Shown here piece after piece: positions 63,843-64,000 of a stretch of DNA of 64,000 bases. A program made the position numbers and the translations under genes. Numbering within the stretch: position 1 is the first letter of the stretch; each line of letters begins with the position of its first letter. Source of the stretch: a virus; IMG/VR virus record IMGVR_UViG_3300027313_000002, positions 1-64,000 of that record. One strand, given 5' to 3'. The notes under the pieces were generated by a model, which was given only the letters and a program-made list of their open reading frames with translations, was not told where the DNA came from and made no database searches.

Positions 63843-64000
63843 CTACCTGGTCTTGGTGCCGTTGGGCGAGAAGAACTGGGAGTGCGCAGCGGTGAGCCGC
63901 GCCACCTCGGTGTCGATGTCCTGCTCCTGGCGCTGGTCCCCGTCCGGCCCGCTGAGGCCCTCCTGGTTGTTCAGCTTGACCACCGGCTCCTCGGGCAGCA
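63843..64000 (-). CDS. C-terminus of an upstream head-region protein
   Basis: The frame enters from the right edge and ends at TAG 63843 with LPEEPVVKLNNQEGLSGPDG, then AHSQFFSPNGTKTR. Acidic and helical. From gene order it may be the end of a scaffold, protease or other head-assembly protein, which the visible part cannot decide. Confidence 0.5.
   Translation of the reverse strand, partial: LPEEPVVKLNNQEGLSGPDGDQRQEQDIDTEVARLTAAHSQFFSPNGTKTR

Overview
The window is very GC-rich (roughly 70%) and reads as the genome of a temperate, long-tailed siphovirus (or prophage) of an actinobacterium. Host clues are a phage-borne Lsr2-type nucleoid protein, a DivIVA/Wag31-like protein, a TraB/SpdB/GntR set of the kind found on actinomycete integrative-conjugative elements (AICEs), and Actinobacteria-style GTG starts with start/stop overlaps. 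I see no integrase, terminase, portal or DNA replication genes, so both ends of the element lie outside the window.

Layout, left to right. Positions 1-22 kb hold about sixty small, tightly overlapping minus-strand genes, mostly of unknown function. They are arranged in about a dozen operons whose promoters carry the same 14-bp palindrome, TTGACT-nn-AGTCAA, on or next to the -35 or -10 element. This looks like the operator set of one immunity-type repressor. The region also has a structured RNA with its own promoter of this class (7554-7697), an ECF sigma factor fused to a membrane anchor, a lone plus-strand secreted peptide (5012-5167), and a plus-strand holin/endolysin pair (14.2-15.2 kb). 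Positions 21.6-26.5 kb hold three palindromic repeats, then an AICE-like module of FtsK/TraB translocase, SpdB-like membrane protein and excisionase-like HTH protein, divergent from a GntR-UTRA regulator over GTAC-rich DNA. Positions 27-64 kb are the late region, transcribed leftward. Read in that direction it runs: head decoration protein, a terminator-bounded cargo cassette (secreted TVT-repeat protein and Tat-exported animal-type heme peroxidase), major capsid protein, glycosyltransferase, head-tail connectors and neck proteins, an intein-split second glycosyltransferase, Lsr2, a LysM lysin, a papain-like protease, major tail protein, tail assembly chaperones with a -1 frameshift site, a tape measure of about 2,540 residues with two peptidoglycan hydrolase domains, and baseplate/fibre proteins. 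A DivIVA-like gene sits alone on the plus strand at 28.9 kb.

How it works together (inference). One repressor probably silences the early operons and the small RNA in the lysogen. Genes lacking that operator could be expressed in the lysogen: the secreted peptide, the GntR regulator, the DivIVA-like protein and the peroxidase cassette. Lytic growth would switch on the leftward early operons and then the late operon. Selfish elements are frequent: three HNH endonuclease genes and one LAGLIDADG intein. Two single-base frame disruptions (about 11783 and 45333) are either mutations or sequence errors.
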